From: Promethearchaeota archaeon
GTDB taxonomy: Archaea; Asgardarchaeota; Lokiarchaeia; Sigyniarchaeales; SOKP01
DNA: 64,000 nucleotides
Assembly (NCBI GenBank): GCA_019058365.1
Contig: JAHPZE010000014.1
Span: 1 to 64,000, forward strand
Reading direction: 5' to 3'
Part shown: in pieces, positions 36,998 through 45,750 of the stretch
Position numbering within the stretch: the stretch's first letter is position 1
Layout: each line of letters begins with the position of its first letter
The notes under the pieces: generated by a model
What the model was told of the DNA's origin: nothing
What the model saw: only the letters and a program-made list of their open reading frames with translations
Database searches by the model: none
Program-made: the position numbers and the translations under genes

Positions 36998-38416
36998 TTA
37001 TTTCATGTTTTTTCTTATTTTATAGCGTTCTTTTTTACTTAAAACAAAACTTCTTAACCTGCTAGCAGTATAATCCTTTAAATCATTGATCATCCGAATA
37101 ACTGCTCGAGTGAGAGGTTGATAACTTTCTTGGTGGATTTGATCTAACGTATCGGCAGTATCAAATAAATATGGAGGAGCTGTTAAAAATGATATGAAAG
37201 GAATTCCTTCTAGATGATAAAAGCCCCCATCTGTAGGAGGGTTGTCTCTTCCAGGAGGAAATCCATCAGGGGGTAGTAAAATAGAGCGTTGTAAGTTTTC
37301 ATGTATTATAGCATCTTCAACAATTTCTTCGAGAGGTAATATTCGACTTACAAACCACCAACGTACGGTAGGATCATCTAATGGAACTAATTTTCCGTTT
37401 TCACTTTTTACGTCGCGAGCAACGTGTTCTAAATGAATCCCAACAACCACCTTGTTCAAAAATTCTTTATTTTTTTCTACAAAAGTTAATGCCCCTTTTC
37501 CTCCAGCCATATGTGCACAATTCATTAGAAATAATAAATTGAATGGACGCTGTTCTTTAGGAATTTGAGACCAATATTTTGTTTGAGCCAGTACTAATGT
37601 CATTCCTGATGCATCCTCTACTGCGGAGTTCCAGGGGCCATCATGGTGAGTACCTATAATAATCCATTCGTCAGACATTCCTTCTAAAGAGCCTGTAATG
37701 TTATGGGAAATAGCCTCAGATATTGTAGCTTTATATGACAATCTAGCTCTCACTGTGCCTTTTTTAATTAATTCTAATATTATATTTCCGTTATTTCGAC
37801 TAACGTAAACCCCTGGGATATCTCTTTCAACAGCATCATAAGGAACATAGTACTTATCTGTTTCCCAAGGGTAACCTGAGAGAATTCCAATAAATCCAGC
37901 TAGATTGTCTCTCAATTTAGGTTCTAAGAATGCACGCATTTTATAATCAAAAGGAACTGTTTGGTCTAAATTATCAAATTCATTCTTAGGATCATAAAAT
38001 CGATCTATCCCAGATAAAGATTTTAATGTCTTGATGGGAAACGTAAGTAAATTTAATTCTGAAACAGCAATCTTACCTGATATTAACATGTTGTCTGAAA
38101 CCATGCATAATTCTGCTTCGAGATCGTGTACTGGTGTAGTATAAGGTATAGGGAAACAAGGTATATCATACATATCGTTAGGACTATCAACCAGCCAAAC
38201 TTTAAGTTTGGTTTCATTAGCTTCCCATTTTTTTACTTCTACAGGATCAAGAGTAATGTCTTGTAAACCCATTCTTTCAAATTGCTTTTTCACCCAATTT
38301 TCTGCCCAATAATCAGCAGGGTAGCCTGGACGTCGAATACCTTGTTTGAATATTTTTGAAGTCCAACTCATCATTTCTGCCGTTGAAGGCACTAATTCCT
38401 TTTTCAATGAACTCAT
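36998..38416 (-). CDS. M28-family zinc aminopeptidase-like protein
   Basis: A 472-residue protein with the M28 metallopeptidase signature GTHHDGPWNSAVEDASG (metal-binding His and Asp, then the bridging region) and later GRDNPPTDGGFYHLEGIP near the last metal ligand. The ~150 residues before the His motif could form a PA-like insert. No signal peptide is visible, so it may be cytoplasmic. It is probably in an operon with the DUF3795 gene downstream. Peptide substrate unknown. Confidence 0.8.
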   Translation of the reverse strand: MSSLKKELVPSTAEMMSWTSKIFKQGIRRPGYPADYWAENWVKKQFERMGLQDITLDPVEVKKWEANETKLKVWLVDSPNDMYDIPCFPIPYTTPVHDLEAELCMVSDNMLISGKIAVSELNLLTFPIKTLKSLSGIDRFYDPKNEFDNLDQTVPFDYKMRAFLEPKLRDNLAGFIGILSGYPWETDKYYVPYDAVERDIPGVYVSRNNGNIILELIKKGTVRARLSYKATISEAISHNITGSLEGMSDEWIIIGTHHDGPWNSAVEDASGMTLVLAQTKYWSQIPKEQRPFNLLFLMNCAHMAGGKGALTFVEKNKEFLNKVVVGIHLEHVARDVKSENGKLVPLDDPTVRWWFVSRILPLEEIVEDAIIHENLQRSILLPPDGFPPGRDNPPTDGGFYHLEGIPFISFLTAPPYLFDTADTLDQIHQESYQPLTRAVIRMINDLKDYTASRLRSFVLSKKERYKIRKNMK

Positions 38417-38493
38417 GATTTTTACTTTTATTAAGAAGAAGTCAAATATACAAATTTAGAATAATATAAATTAAATAAATTTGAGTATTTATT

Positions 38494-39492
38494 TTAATAA
38501 TCTTGCCAAACGATTTGTTCGTTATTACATTTACTACATACAATTGAATTTCCTTGATTTGGAAAATAAGGGAGAATTGCTCCACAATACCGGCACTCTA
38601 AATCAAAAATTTGATCTTTTGATTTTATTATCCCTTTCGATAAAATTGCTTCTTTAAACTCATTTGAGAGCAAAGTTAAAAAAGAGACTAAGAGATAATG
38701 ATTAAAAGAACTAGCTATTATTTCCACTTTATTCGAAGAAATTTGCCCAATCGCGAGGATATCTTCTTTTATGATAGATTCAGTTCCAAAATACCACAAA
38801 ATTTTTTTCTCTACATCCTTAGCGACTAACTGAAAATTATTAAGTAAAAAGATTTGTTCTAAAAGATTAAAATAAATTTCAGAATCAATCATGTGTTCAA
38901 TCCCTACACCCAAACTCTTAATTGCTTTTTTAATTCCAGGGGTTTGAGAGAAATCTCTAATGAAACTAGAGGGAACCACCTTAGGTTCAATAGATATATT
39001 ATCAATGGTTATTTCTGCAGGTCTACTATCAAGAACTCGTATAGTATCCTTATTATTAACATATGTAATAATTGTTCTTATTTCTCCTTTCCTATCTAAA
39101 GCATTTGGTAAAAGGTGTAAATGGACTTGCTTATTACTTTTCTCATTTAATTCATCGAACTCTAGAGTTAATTGATTAGAATCTTTATTAGGAATCAAGC
39201 TAGGAAGACTATTCATAGGGGGGTAACACCTTGAAAGTGTTAAGAAATGAGGAATTTTTACTTTAATTTTTAATTCTGTTATGGGGGCTAAACTTTGGTT
39301 ATCTATAATTATTGAGTATTGAAAATGACTTCCAAATGGTTGAAAATTGTTAGCAAGTTTGATTTTGTCTTCTTGGTCAATCTTTTCAAATGAATAGTTA
39401 TGAATCGCCTTTCTATCTTCATCCGTTTTAGTTTTAAAGTAAACTAAATCATGAGGTTCATATGGACTTTTAGCATTCTCTTTTTTAGCCAT
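38494..39492 (-). CDS. Beta-sandwich + alpha/beta platform + zinc-ribbon protein (appendage-like)
   Basis: A 332-residue cytoplasmic protein. Residues ~55-165 look like an Ig-type beta-sandwich (YSIIIDNQSLAPITELKIKV and later strands). Residues ~180-285 form an alpha/beta domain with a helix-strand pattern (IYFNLLEQIFLL, KILWYFG, KVEIIASS). A C-terminal zinc ribbon (CRYCGAILPYF...CSKCNNEQ) ends it. Sandwich followed by platform is the order of clathrin-adaptor and COPI appendage domains in eukaryotes; the match is by outline only. No catalytic residues seen. Confidence 0.5.
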   Translation of the reverse strand: MAKKENAKSPYEPHDLVYFKTKTDEDRKAIHNYSFEKIDQEDKIKLANNFQPFGSHFQYSIIIDNQSLAPITELKIKVKIPHFLTLSRCYPPMNSLPSLIPNKDSNQLTLEFDELNEKSNKQVHLHLLPNALDRKGEIRTIITYVNNKDTIRVLDSRPAEITIDNISIEPKVVPSSFIRDFSQTPGIKKAIKSLGVGIEHMIDSEIYFNLLEQIFLLNNFQLVAKDVEKKILWYFGTESIIKEDILAIGQISSNKVEIIASSFNHYLLVSFLTLLSNEFKEAILSKGIIKSKDQIFDLECRYCGAILPYFPNQGNSIVCSKCNNEQIVWQDY

Positions 39493-39621
39493 TTTATTTT
39501 ACAAAAATTTCAATTTATGGATATCTTATTCGAATTTTCGGGATTTAGATAATTAATAAAATTACATTCTGATTTATATCTTTTTTTTTCTTATATTAAT
39601 TAATTATACTTGAGTGTAACA

Positions 39622-40296
39622 ATGTTTGAAGAATTAGAAACATTATTTGAGAGCCCTACGATTAAACCTTCATTTGAGACCGTCCATGTTATTTTAGCTT
39701 TATTCATATTTGAGGATAATAAGGACGGAATTGGTAGATATCGCTTACAAAAAGAATTGTTAATTGGTTCCGGTACAGCAAGATCTCTTATCAAAAAATT
39801 GAATCATGTTACAAAATTTATTAGGGTCTTAACTGATGAAAATAAAAGAAAAGGTCATATTCTCACTAAAAGTGGTTTTGAATTTTTGAAAAAGCTAAAA
39901 CAAAAAATCCTACTAATAGAGGAAGGGGAACCATCGATACTTAAAGATATAATTATCAAACCAGAAGGAAATCATATTTTTTTTTGTTTAGTACGGGAGG
40001 CAATTGAAAAAATATCAAACGGTATTGAACAAAGAGATGCAGCTATAAAAATTGGGGGTGTTGGAGCAACTTGTTTACTCTTTAACGGTAAAAATTTAAT
40101 TTTCCCTTCTCTTAGTTATGATTATGATGAAAAAGGACAAGAAAGAGTTGATGAGGAGATATTTGAGTACATTTACACCCTTATTAAAAAGAATAATTAC
40201 AATTTAAAAGAAAATGATGTTATCATAATAGGTTTAGGTAAAAATCCAGAAAAAGCACGCTTAGCTGCATTAAATGCTGCTTTAACAATATTATAA
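39622..40296 (+). CDS. Winged-helix + DUF4443-like protein
   Basis: A ~224-residue protein. Residues ~10-90 form a winged helix (GRYRLQKELLIGSGTARSLIKKL), suggesting nucleic-acid binding. The C-terminal half matches DUF4443-like proteins (EQRDAAIKIGGVGATCLLF and ALNAAL). A longer start (TTG 39610) is possible; ATG 39622 is preferred. It lies 24 bases before the JAMM gene and may share its transcript. Confidence 0.68.
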   Translation: MFEELETLFESPTIKPSFETVHVILALFIFEDNKDGIGRYRLQKELLIGSGTARSLIKKLNHVTKFIRVLTDENKRKGHILTKSGFEFLKKLKQKILLIEEGEPSILKDIIIKPEGNHIFFCLVREAIEKISNGIEQRDAAIKIGGVGATCLLFNGKNLIFPSLSYDYDEKGQERVDEEIFEYIYTLIKKNNYNLKENDVIIIGLGKNPEKARLAALNAALTIL

Positions 40297-40320
40297 TATT
40301 AGGGGTTAGATATATATCAC

Positions 40321-40806
40321 GTGAGATTTGAGAAAGATATAATCCTATTTATTAATAAAAATCTTTTTGAGGAAATAAAACTTTGTGTTGAGAAAGCTTC
40401 CCCTAATGAAGCTTGTGGATTAATTTTTGGTAAAATTCAAGAACAACAAAAACCAAATAGCGAAGATGAATATTCTTATTATTATTATGGTTATAAATTT
40501 GAGTGTATTGAATCTTCATATAAAAGTCCAATTGCATTTTTAATGGATGATTATATGAAATTAATAGATATTTCTAAAAAATATTCTAAAAATTTTCAAC
40601 TCCTAAGTATTTTTCATTCTCATCCTGGAAGTGCTTATCCAAGTGGTGTAGATATACCATATATGAAAAAATATTATGAAAGCGGTATTAATAAGTTTAA
40701 ACATTTAATTTGGACTATTATTAATGCTAAAAGTAAAGAACTAAATGGGTATATATTTATTTTAAATGAACTTAAACAAATTTCAGTTCAATTTAAAGAA
40801 AATTGA
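40321..40806 (+). CDS. JAMM/MPN+ metalloprotease (deubiquitinase-like)
   Basis: A 161-residue stand-alone JAMM domain. The full zinc motif is present: Glu30 (NEACGL), His99 and His101 (HSHPG), Ser108 and Asp111 (SGVD). JAMM proteases remove ubiquitin or ubiquitin-like proteins such as SAMPs; Rpn11 and CSN5 are eukaryotic members. It meets the proteasome beta gene convergently 16 bases away, and follows the DUF4443-like gene. No Rpn11-type Ins-1 extension is obvious. Start is GTG 40321. Confidence 0.85.
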   Translation: MRFEKDIILFINKNLFEEIKLCVEKASPNEACGLIFGKIQEQQKPNSEDEYSYYYYGYKFECIESSYKSPIAFLMDDYMKLIDISKKYSKNFQLLSIFHSHPGSAYPSGVDIPYMKKYYESGINKFKHLIWTIINAKSKELNGYIFILNELKQISVQFKEN

Positions 40807-40822
40807 TATTAAAAGAAGCAAT

Positions 40823-41464
40823 TTACTGGATTTGGTTGAAACCATTCTTATCAATAGTACAAATTTGAAGTTCGTGTCCAGAACCAGCATCCCTCTCTTT
40901 TGAACTAGTTATAGCTGTTTTTAAAAGTTCAATACCTTTAGCTTTAGCCAAGTTTGCTTTCCAATCAGATTCTAAAACACCAAGACTAAAAGGACTACCA
41001 CTTCCAAAAGAGATATATTCATTTTCTTCATAAAGCGTACCAAGTAAGTCAATCCCATAGAGTTTCCCCGTTTTTTCTGTCAGAGAGTAACCACCTACGA
41101 TCATCATAGCAATGAAATAACTTCTACCACTGAATAATATATTCCGACAAATGCTAGCTACATATTTTGGTTCTGGCACTTTTCTTTCTTCAACTTCTTT
41201 TAAACGAGATAAGGCACGTAGCTGATTAACTACGTACTGGCAGTCCGCGACACCCCCAGCAATTGTAGCTGCAGTATAATTATTTATTTCAAATAACTTC
41301 TGGGCCTGTTTAGACGCTATAAAAGTACCACCCGTTGCTTGTGATTCAGTACCAATAACTACACCATCTTTTACAATTATTCCAACTGTCGTTGTACCGG
41401 TTTGTAGTATTTTTTCGATTCGGTCTTGATCCAGTTGGTTTAATTTATTGTTATTTTCCATCAT
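40823..41464 (-). CDS. psmB: Proteasome beta subunit
   Basis: A 213-residue precursor. The propeptide (23 residues, ending LQTG) is cleaved before TTTVGI to expose Thr1. Glu17 (GTESQAT) and Lys33 (KLFEI) match the active-site positions of the Thermoplasma beta subunit, and GSGSPF and DAGSGHE supply the usual later residues. It forms the catalytic rings of the 20S proteasome. The alpha subunit is not in the window. Confidence 0.95.
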   Translation of the reverse strand: MMENNNKLNQLDQDRIEKILQTGTTTVGIIVKDGVVIGTESQATGGTFIASKQAQKLFEINNYTAATIAGGVADCQYVVNQLRALSRLKEVEERKVPEPKYVASICRNILFSGRSYFIAMMIVGGYSLTEKTGKLYGIDLLGTLYEENEYISFGSGSPFSLGVLESDWKANLAKAKGIELLKTAITSSKERDAGSGHELQICTIDKNGFNQIQ

Positions 41465-41645
41465 CTTGCTGTGAAATAATGTCTGTATTAATATATAGCT
41501 TAATAAATGATATATAATAAATAAAAATTTGTTCTATATTTACTTTATCTTAATAAATCATAATTTAATGATATTAATCAAAAAATTTTAAAGATATTCT
41601 TTCTTATCTCACCTATTAAATTGGAATAAATTTGGCAATTATTTT

Positions 41646-42023
41646 ATGGCAAGAAGTCAAGCACGAAGTAAACGAAAATACACCGGAAAAAAATATAGAT
41701 ATTTTAGAAAGAAAAGAAAAAGAGAACTTGAACGTCCGAGAATTGATACTACCATCGGTGAAGAAAAGAAGAAGAAACAACGTGTTTTAGGCGGTAATAT
41801 AAAGGTTAAATTGTTTTCTACAAAATTTATTAATATAACAGATCCAAGCACGAATAAGACTTCAAAAGTAAAAATCTTACGATTTGAAAGCAATCAAGCT
41901 TCGAAGGATTTGAATCGAAGACATATCTTAACTAAAGGAGCAATTGTTGAAACTGAACTAGGCAATGCAAAAATAACAAGTCGTCCAGGTCAATCCGGAA
42001 CGATGAATGGTGTTCTCATTTAA
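41646..42023 (+). CDS. rps8e: Ribosomal protein S8e
   Basis: A 125-residue basic protein with the S8e signature: an N terminus rich in R and K (SKRKYTGKK), KTSKVKILRFESNQA, and the C-terminal RPGQSGTMNGVL. It belongs to the small ribosomal subunit and is found only in archaea and eukaryotes. It is divergent from the proteasome beta gene with ~180 bases of AT-rich promoter region between. Confidence 0.97.
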   Translation: MARSQARSKRKYTGKKYRYFRKKRKRELERPRIDTTIGEEKKKKQRVLGGNIKVKLFSTKFINITDPSTNKTSKVKILRFESNQASKDLNRRHILTKGAIVETELGNAKITSRPGQSGTMNGVLI

Positions 42024-42283
42024 TTTTCTTACCTATTTCTTCTACATAATATAAAATAGAATATTTGGGATTCATTTTCTATCCTTAACACACTTTCTAA
42101 AAGTAGTTTTCTCATTCTTACGAAAATGGCTAAAATGGATATAAAACTAGTTATAAAATATTTATTTTTATTTCCGTATATGTAGGAATTTTCTCCATTT
42201 TGGGATTTGTTTTAATGAATCTTTATTATAAAAAGTTTTATTATATATATTTGTAAGTCATTCTTTGCTAAATATTTTAAAAA

Positions 42284-43015
42284 TTATGAATGGAATAGTT
42301 CAGATCTACAATAGTTCAGCCCTTCAAATAACTGATTGGGACGTAATTTTTTTAAATCTTGAATAGAGAGCCAACGCAAATTACCTTCAAACTCAATTTT
42401 ATCAGCTGGAAAAACCTCCTCATTGGGATTAAAATTATATGTAGCATTTATAGTTGTTGATGTAAGAAATGTAACAGAAATTTTATTCCATCCTACTAGA
42501 ATTGCTTTAAGTAAGGCATCAGATTCAAGAGGTAAATGAATTTCCTCACATATTTCACGCATAAGAGCTTCTTTAGGTGCTTTTTCTAAATCCTCATATT
42601 CTAACATACCCCCGACATTTACTATGGCTCCGGGATAATAGATTTGAGATAATGAACGCTTACCTACTAAAATATATTCCTTATTAGGAGAAAAAATTAG
42701 GCATTGAGTCCCTAACATTCCTATTCCTTTCTTCAGGGGAATTCTATTTTTAACCATAAAAATTACTGTAGAAAACTTGATTAGATCAACATCTAAATAC
42801 ATATACTTTTCTTTAATTTGAAAATTATCTAAAAATAATAAGTTTCCATCATAATCCTTAGGAAATTTTTTTATGTGTTTATTCCAATTCACTTCGATCT
42901 TAGATTTATATTTATTTGGTAATTGAAATTCTTTAAGAGATTTATTTCTCCACTTAATTCGATCTAATGGGAATTTTCCTTCCCAAATTGCCTTTAAATT
43001 TTTGTAATCTTCCAC
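42284..43015 (-). CDS. NUDIX hydrolase
   Basis: A 243-residue protein with a NUDIX domain in its second half: GGMLEYEDLEKAPKEALM and REICEE, the metal-binding helix. The loop before REICEE is a few residues longer than the standard G-x5-E-x7-REUxEE spacing. The N-terminal ~110 residues are an extra domain. Substrate (nucleotide sugar, dinucleotide or pyrophosphate) is unknown. It is the last gene of the SRP19-HypA-NUDIX set. Confidence 0.85.
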   Translation of the reverse strand: MEDYKNLKAIWEGKFPLDRIKWRNKSLKEFQLPNKYKSKIEVNWNKHIKKFPKDYDGNLLFLDNFQIKEKYMYLDVDLIKFSTVIFMVKNRIPLKKGIGMLGTQCLIFSPNKEYILVGKRSLSQIYYPGAIVNVGGMLEYEDLEKAPKEALMREICEEIHLPLESDALLKAILVGWNKISVTFLTSTTINATYNFNPNEEVFPADKIEFEGNLRWLSIQDLKKLRPNQLFEGLNYCRSELFHS

Positions 43016-43038
43016 ATTATTAATAAAAACGTTAAAAT

Positions 43039-43410
43039 CTATTCTTGAATTTTAATATTTTTTACATTAGCTTTTTTACCTTCAGTTATTTCTGTATTAT
43101 TGCTTCCACAGTGAGAACATTTAAATAATTGAAGTCCTGTCAGTTCAGCTTCTCGAGTTATCGACACTTCTGAGGTTTTATTACAATCTCTACATTTTAC
43201 TTTGCCAGGAGTTATTTTAATTGTCAATTTCGCTCCTTCTGCTATTGATCCTTTAGTAGCCATTTCAAAAGATCGTTTAAGCAGCTCAGGAACAATAAGT
43301 GTTAACTCCCCAATTTCAAGTAATACTTCAGTTATTTTTTTAGCTTTATATTTTAGTGCTGTAGCCTCAGCTACTTTAAAAATATCATAAGCAAAAGCAA
43401 ATTCATGCAT
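43039..43410 (-). CDS. hypA: Hydrogenase nickel-incorporation protein HypA
   Basis: A 123-residue nickel metallochaperone. The N-terminal MHEFAFA supplies the conserved nickel-binding His2, and the zinc site is formed by CRDC and CSHC. I chose ATG 43410 because HypA must begin M-H-E; a longer frame from 43464 would bury this motif. It implies a NiFe hydrogenase elsewhere in the genome. SRP19 ends ten bases upstream and NUDIX follows after 23 bases. Confidence 0.95.
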   Translation of the reverse strand: MHEFAFAYDIFKVAEATALKYKAKKITEVLLEIGELTLIVPELLKRSFEMATKGSIAEGAKLTIKITPGKVKCRDCNKTSEVSITREAELTGLQLFKCSHCGSNNTEITEGKKANVKNIKIQE

Positions 43411-43420
43411 AATTGATAAA

Positions 43421-43717
43421 TTAAGTATTTGAATGTGATTTTCTAATTTCTTTAGCCACTTCAATTAGTACTTTAGCTTTTTTCTTCCCTTTTGCATCTA
43501 TTAATACTCTACCAGGATCGTCCCACCACGTCTTAGAATATCTATAATTTCTCTCAATTTCAGCATTATACCCCAAATTTCGAGCAGCATTCTGAATCTC
43601 CTCTAAATTAATTTTTTCAATTGCATATTTTTTAGGTAGTCGTCTTCCATTACTTCGACTTCGCTTTGCGTCAAAATATTGCGGCCAAAATATCAAAAAA
43701 GGTTTCCTTGACCTCAT
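43421..43717 (-). CDS. srp19: Signal recognition particle subunit SRP19
   Basis: A 98-residue protein with the SRP19 blocks IFWPQYFDAKRSRSNGRR, the LEEIQNAARNLGY helix and WWDDPGRVLID. It binds the 7S RNA and helps SRP54 to assemble for co-translational protein targeting. ATG 43717 gives the usual short N terminus before the WPQYFD block; a TTG at 43744 would add nine residues. Confidence 0.95.
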   Translation of the reverse strand: MRSRKPFLIFWPQYFDAKRSRSNGRRLPKKYAIEKINLEEIQNAARNLGYNAEIERNYRYSKTWWDDPGRVLIDAKGKKKAKVLIEVAKEIRKSHSNT

Positions 43718-43906
43718 AAGTTTACCAATTAAAAAAGTTTTCAAATAGAAATAATAAGAATAAAAACTCTTTAGATAATTTAAAAATTATTAGCATATCT
43801 AATAATGATAATTAAAATTAAATAGAACTTAAGATTTTTAATTATGCAAAACTTAATCAAGAAGCAACACCATTAAAACTTTGAAAATTATGCCTCTTTT
43901 CATTAT

Positions 43907-44009
43907 GGGAGGGTAGTCTAGCTTGGTATGATACATTAGCTTGATTTTTTAAGCAAAGTTAAATCGGCTGGGGGCCGAGTGGTCGGGGGTTCAATTCCCC
44001 CCTCTCCCA
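43907..44009 (+). tRNA. tRNA-Pro(GGG) with a 29-base intron in the anticodon stem
   Basis: Acceptor arms GGGAGGG (43907-43913) and CTCTCCC (44002-44008) pair fully (one G-U), with discriminator A. The T arm is GGGGG-TTCAATT-CCCCC. The anticodon loop CTGGGGG places GGG at 43970-43972, read as proline. The anticodon stem is restored to five pairs (CTCGG/CCGAG) only if 43935-43963 are removed, so an intron lies between positions 27 and 28, not the canonical 37/38. The intron can form a small hairpin (GCTT/AAGC). Mature length 74. Confidence 0.9.
43935..43963 (+). other. Non-canonical tRNA-Pro intron
   Basis: 29 bases removed by inference between tRNA positions 27 and 28. Boundaries come from restoring the anticodon stem and may shift by one base; the splicing bulge-helix-bulge was not fully resolved. 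Confidence 0.7.
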
Positions 44010-44101
44010 TTTTTGAAATTTTGGCAAAATTAAATATATTAAATAAGAAAGGAAAAATCTAAAAAAAATGCTAAATTTAAATAAATAAAATTCAAGATTA
44101 G

Positions 44102-44317
44102 GTGGTTAATATTACCATTAAAGAAGAAATAGAGAACAAAAAGCCGTTTGGTTCTAATTTAGATTGTATTTTAGTAATAATATTATCATTTATTGTCATG
44201 TTCGAATTATCTAGTTTCTTATTCATTGATATCCCATTTTTAGATATATTAAAATGGATAATTGTTATTATAATTCTAATTATTTTAATTGTTCGAGCTT
44301 CAGATAAGAAAGTGTAA
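44102..44317 (+). CDS. Small two-helix membrane protein
   Basis: A 71-residue protein with two hydrophobic helices (LDCILVIILSFIVMFELSSF and ILKWIIVIIILIILIV) and a short charged N terminus. The GTG start at 44102 lies inside GGTGG (44101-44105); an in-frame ATT at 44111 has a spacing of five bases and would begin MTIKEEIENKK. No family recognised. Confidence 0.45.
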   Translation: MVNITIKEEIENKKPFGSNLDCILVIILSFIVMFELSSFLFIDIPFLDILKWIIVIIILIILIVRASDKKV

Positions 44318-44546
44318 TGTATTGCTATACAATTAGAAAAAAGCCTTAAAGAGAATTATTATTAAACAACTCTAAATTTCTTATTAGATTGAGATTTTCA
44401 ATAAAATTATACTAATTTTGAATCAAAATTTTTTTCTCATTTTCCCTCCTATTAATAAAGTCTTAATAATTTTGTTAAAATTTATAAATTGGTCTAATCT
44501 ATTTTTTGATAGAAAAGCATATAAAAAAAATAGTAGTGAATTAAAA

Positions 44547-44849
44547 ATGATATGGAGCAAATTGGAAGCATCAGACAAAGCTATGTGCGCTGTGGCATTA
44601 ATTGGGGGAATTGTTGCGTTAATAGAAACTCTATTACATATGATTGGATTTCTGGAGTTTTGGAATTTTGGCATAATCACTAAGGTTATTGCGCTCGTAC
44701 TCGCACTTATTACTATATTATTTGGAGTAAAACCGATAGAATATACTCCTGCTATTCTAGTAGTTATAGGACTATTATTAATTATATTTGCAAGTTGGAT
44801 TGGTGGAATAATAGTACTTCTTGCGGCAGCTATTGGGATTATTACTTAA
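44547..44849 (+). CDS. Small polytopic membrane protein
   Basis: A ~100-residue protein of three to four hydrophobic helices rich in Ile, Leu and Ala. I chose ATG 44547 (MIWSKLEASDK) because the upstream part of the longer frame (TTG 44418) is less coding-like. No motif is recognised; it precedes the aldo-keto reductase-like gene by 28 bases. Confidence 0.45.
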   Translation: MIWSKLEASDKAMCAVALIGGIVALIETLLHMIGFLEFWNFGIITKVIALVLALITILFGVKPIEYTPAILVVIGLLLIIFASWIGGIIVLLAAAIGIIT

Positions 44850-44877
44850 TATTTAATTAATTTTTTCTTAAATTTTT

Positions 44878-45750
44878 ATGAAATTGCGAACATTAGGTAG
44901 AACAGGTCTAAAAGTTAGTGAAATTGGTTTAGGAACTGAATATTTATTTAGGCAACCTAAGCAAACAGTTAGTTCAGTGATCTCTGAAGCCATTAAGAAT
45001 GGAATTAATTATTTTGATATTGTTTTTAATGTATCTAATTACATTGAAAATATTAGTACTGCGATTAAGAATTGTAAAGATGATATAATCCTTACTTGTC
45101 ATTTAGGATCAATAGAACAAGACGGAAAAGTTCGAAGATCCCGTAATAGTAAAGAATGTGAACAGACAATTATCAATACAATTGAAAAATTTGGAAAAGG
45201 GAATATTGATATTGTTAATTTACAGTTTGTTAAAGAAAATGAATATGAATCATTAATAGCACCAGGAGGATTATTGGACCTAGCCAAAAAATTAAAGACA
45301 GATGGAAAAGCTAAATTTATAGGATTAAGCACTCATAATATCTCAATAGGTCAAAAAGCAGTTAAGAGCGGTAATTTTGATATAATAATGAATCAAATTA
45401 ATATTGTAAATGATAGCATGCCAGGGAGAGAAGATTTTTTAAAAACTTGTAAGAAAGAAGGTGTAGGTCTTGTAGCTATTAAACCTTTTGCTGGAGGAAA
45501 ATTATTACAAAAAAATCGAACTGTTAATATAGCAAAATATCAATCTGGAGGAATAAATTTAAAAAAAAAGATTCCTAAGGATAGTACTCCAATTAAATGC
45601 TTAAATTATACCCTTTCTCAAACAGCCGTCTCAACTACTATACCCGGAGTAAAAAATGTTCAAGAATTAAAGGAAACTCTTGCCTTTTTAAATGCTTCAG
45701 ATGAAGAAAAGGACTTTTCAATCTTAATAAAGGAATTTAAAAATAACTAA
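44878..45750 (+). CDS. Aldo-keto reductase-fold protein with degenerate active site
   Basis: A 290-residue protein of the aldo-keto reductase family by its start (MKLRTLGRTGLKVSEIGLG), the KFIGLSTHN block and the VAIKPFAGG strand. The catalytic tetrad is largely missing: Asp remains (YFDIV), but the usual Tyr five residues on is Val, the Lys of the next strand is Cys (LTCHLG), and the His of the following strand is Gln (NLQFV). Standard carbonyl reduction is therefore unlikely. Its stop overlaps that of the convergent MtxX-like gene by four bases. Confidence 0.75.
   Translation: MKLRTLGRTGLKVSEIGLGTEYLFRQPKQTVSSVISEAIKNGINYFDIVFNVSNYIENISTAIKNCKDDIILTCHLGSIEQDGKVRRSRNSKECEQTIINTIEKFGKGNIDIVNLQFVKENEYESLIAPGGLLDLAKKLKTDGKAKFIGLSTHNISIGQKAVKSGNFDIIMNQINIVNDSMPGREDFLKTCKKEGVGLVAIKPFAGGKLLQKNRTVNIAKYQSGGINLKKKIPKDSTPIKCLNYTLSQTAVSTTIPGVKNVQELKETLAFLNASDEEKDFSILIKEFKNN

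Noticed and set aside
40823..41464. Proteasome beta subunit has Glu rather than Asp at position 17.
   Set aside because: The Thermoplasma beta subunit has Glu17 as well, so this is normal for archaea.
42124..42264. Short hydrophobic frames after S8e (MAKMDIKLVIKYLFLF and an offset frame with GIFSILGFVLM).
   Set aside because: Neither frame is longer than ~40 codons, they would need a frameshift to join, and hydrophobic short frames arise often in AT-rich DNA.
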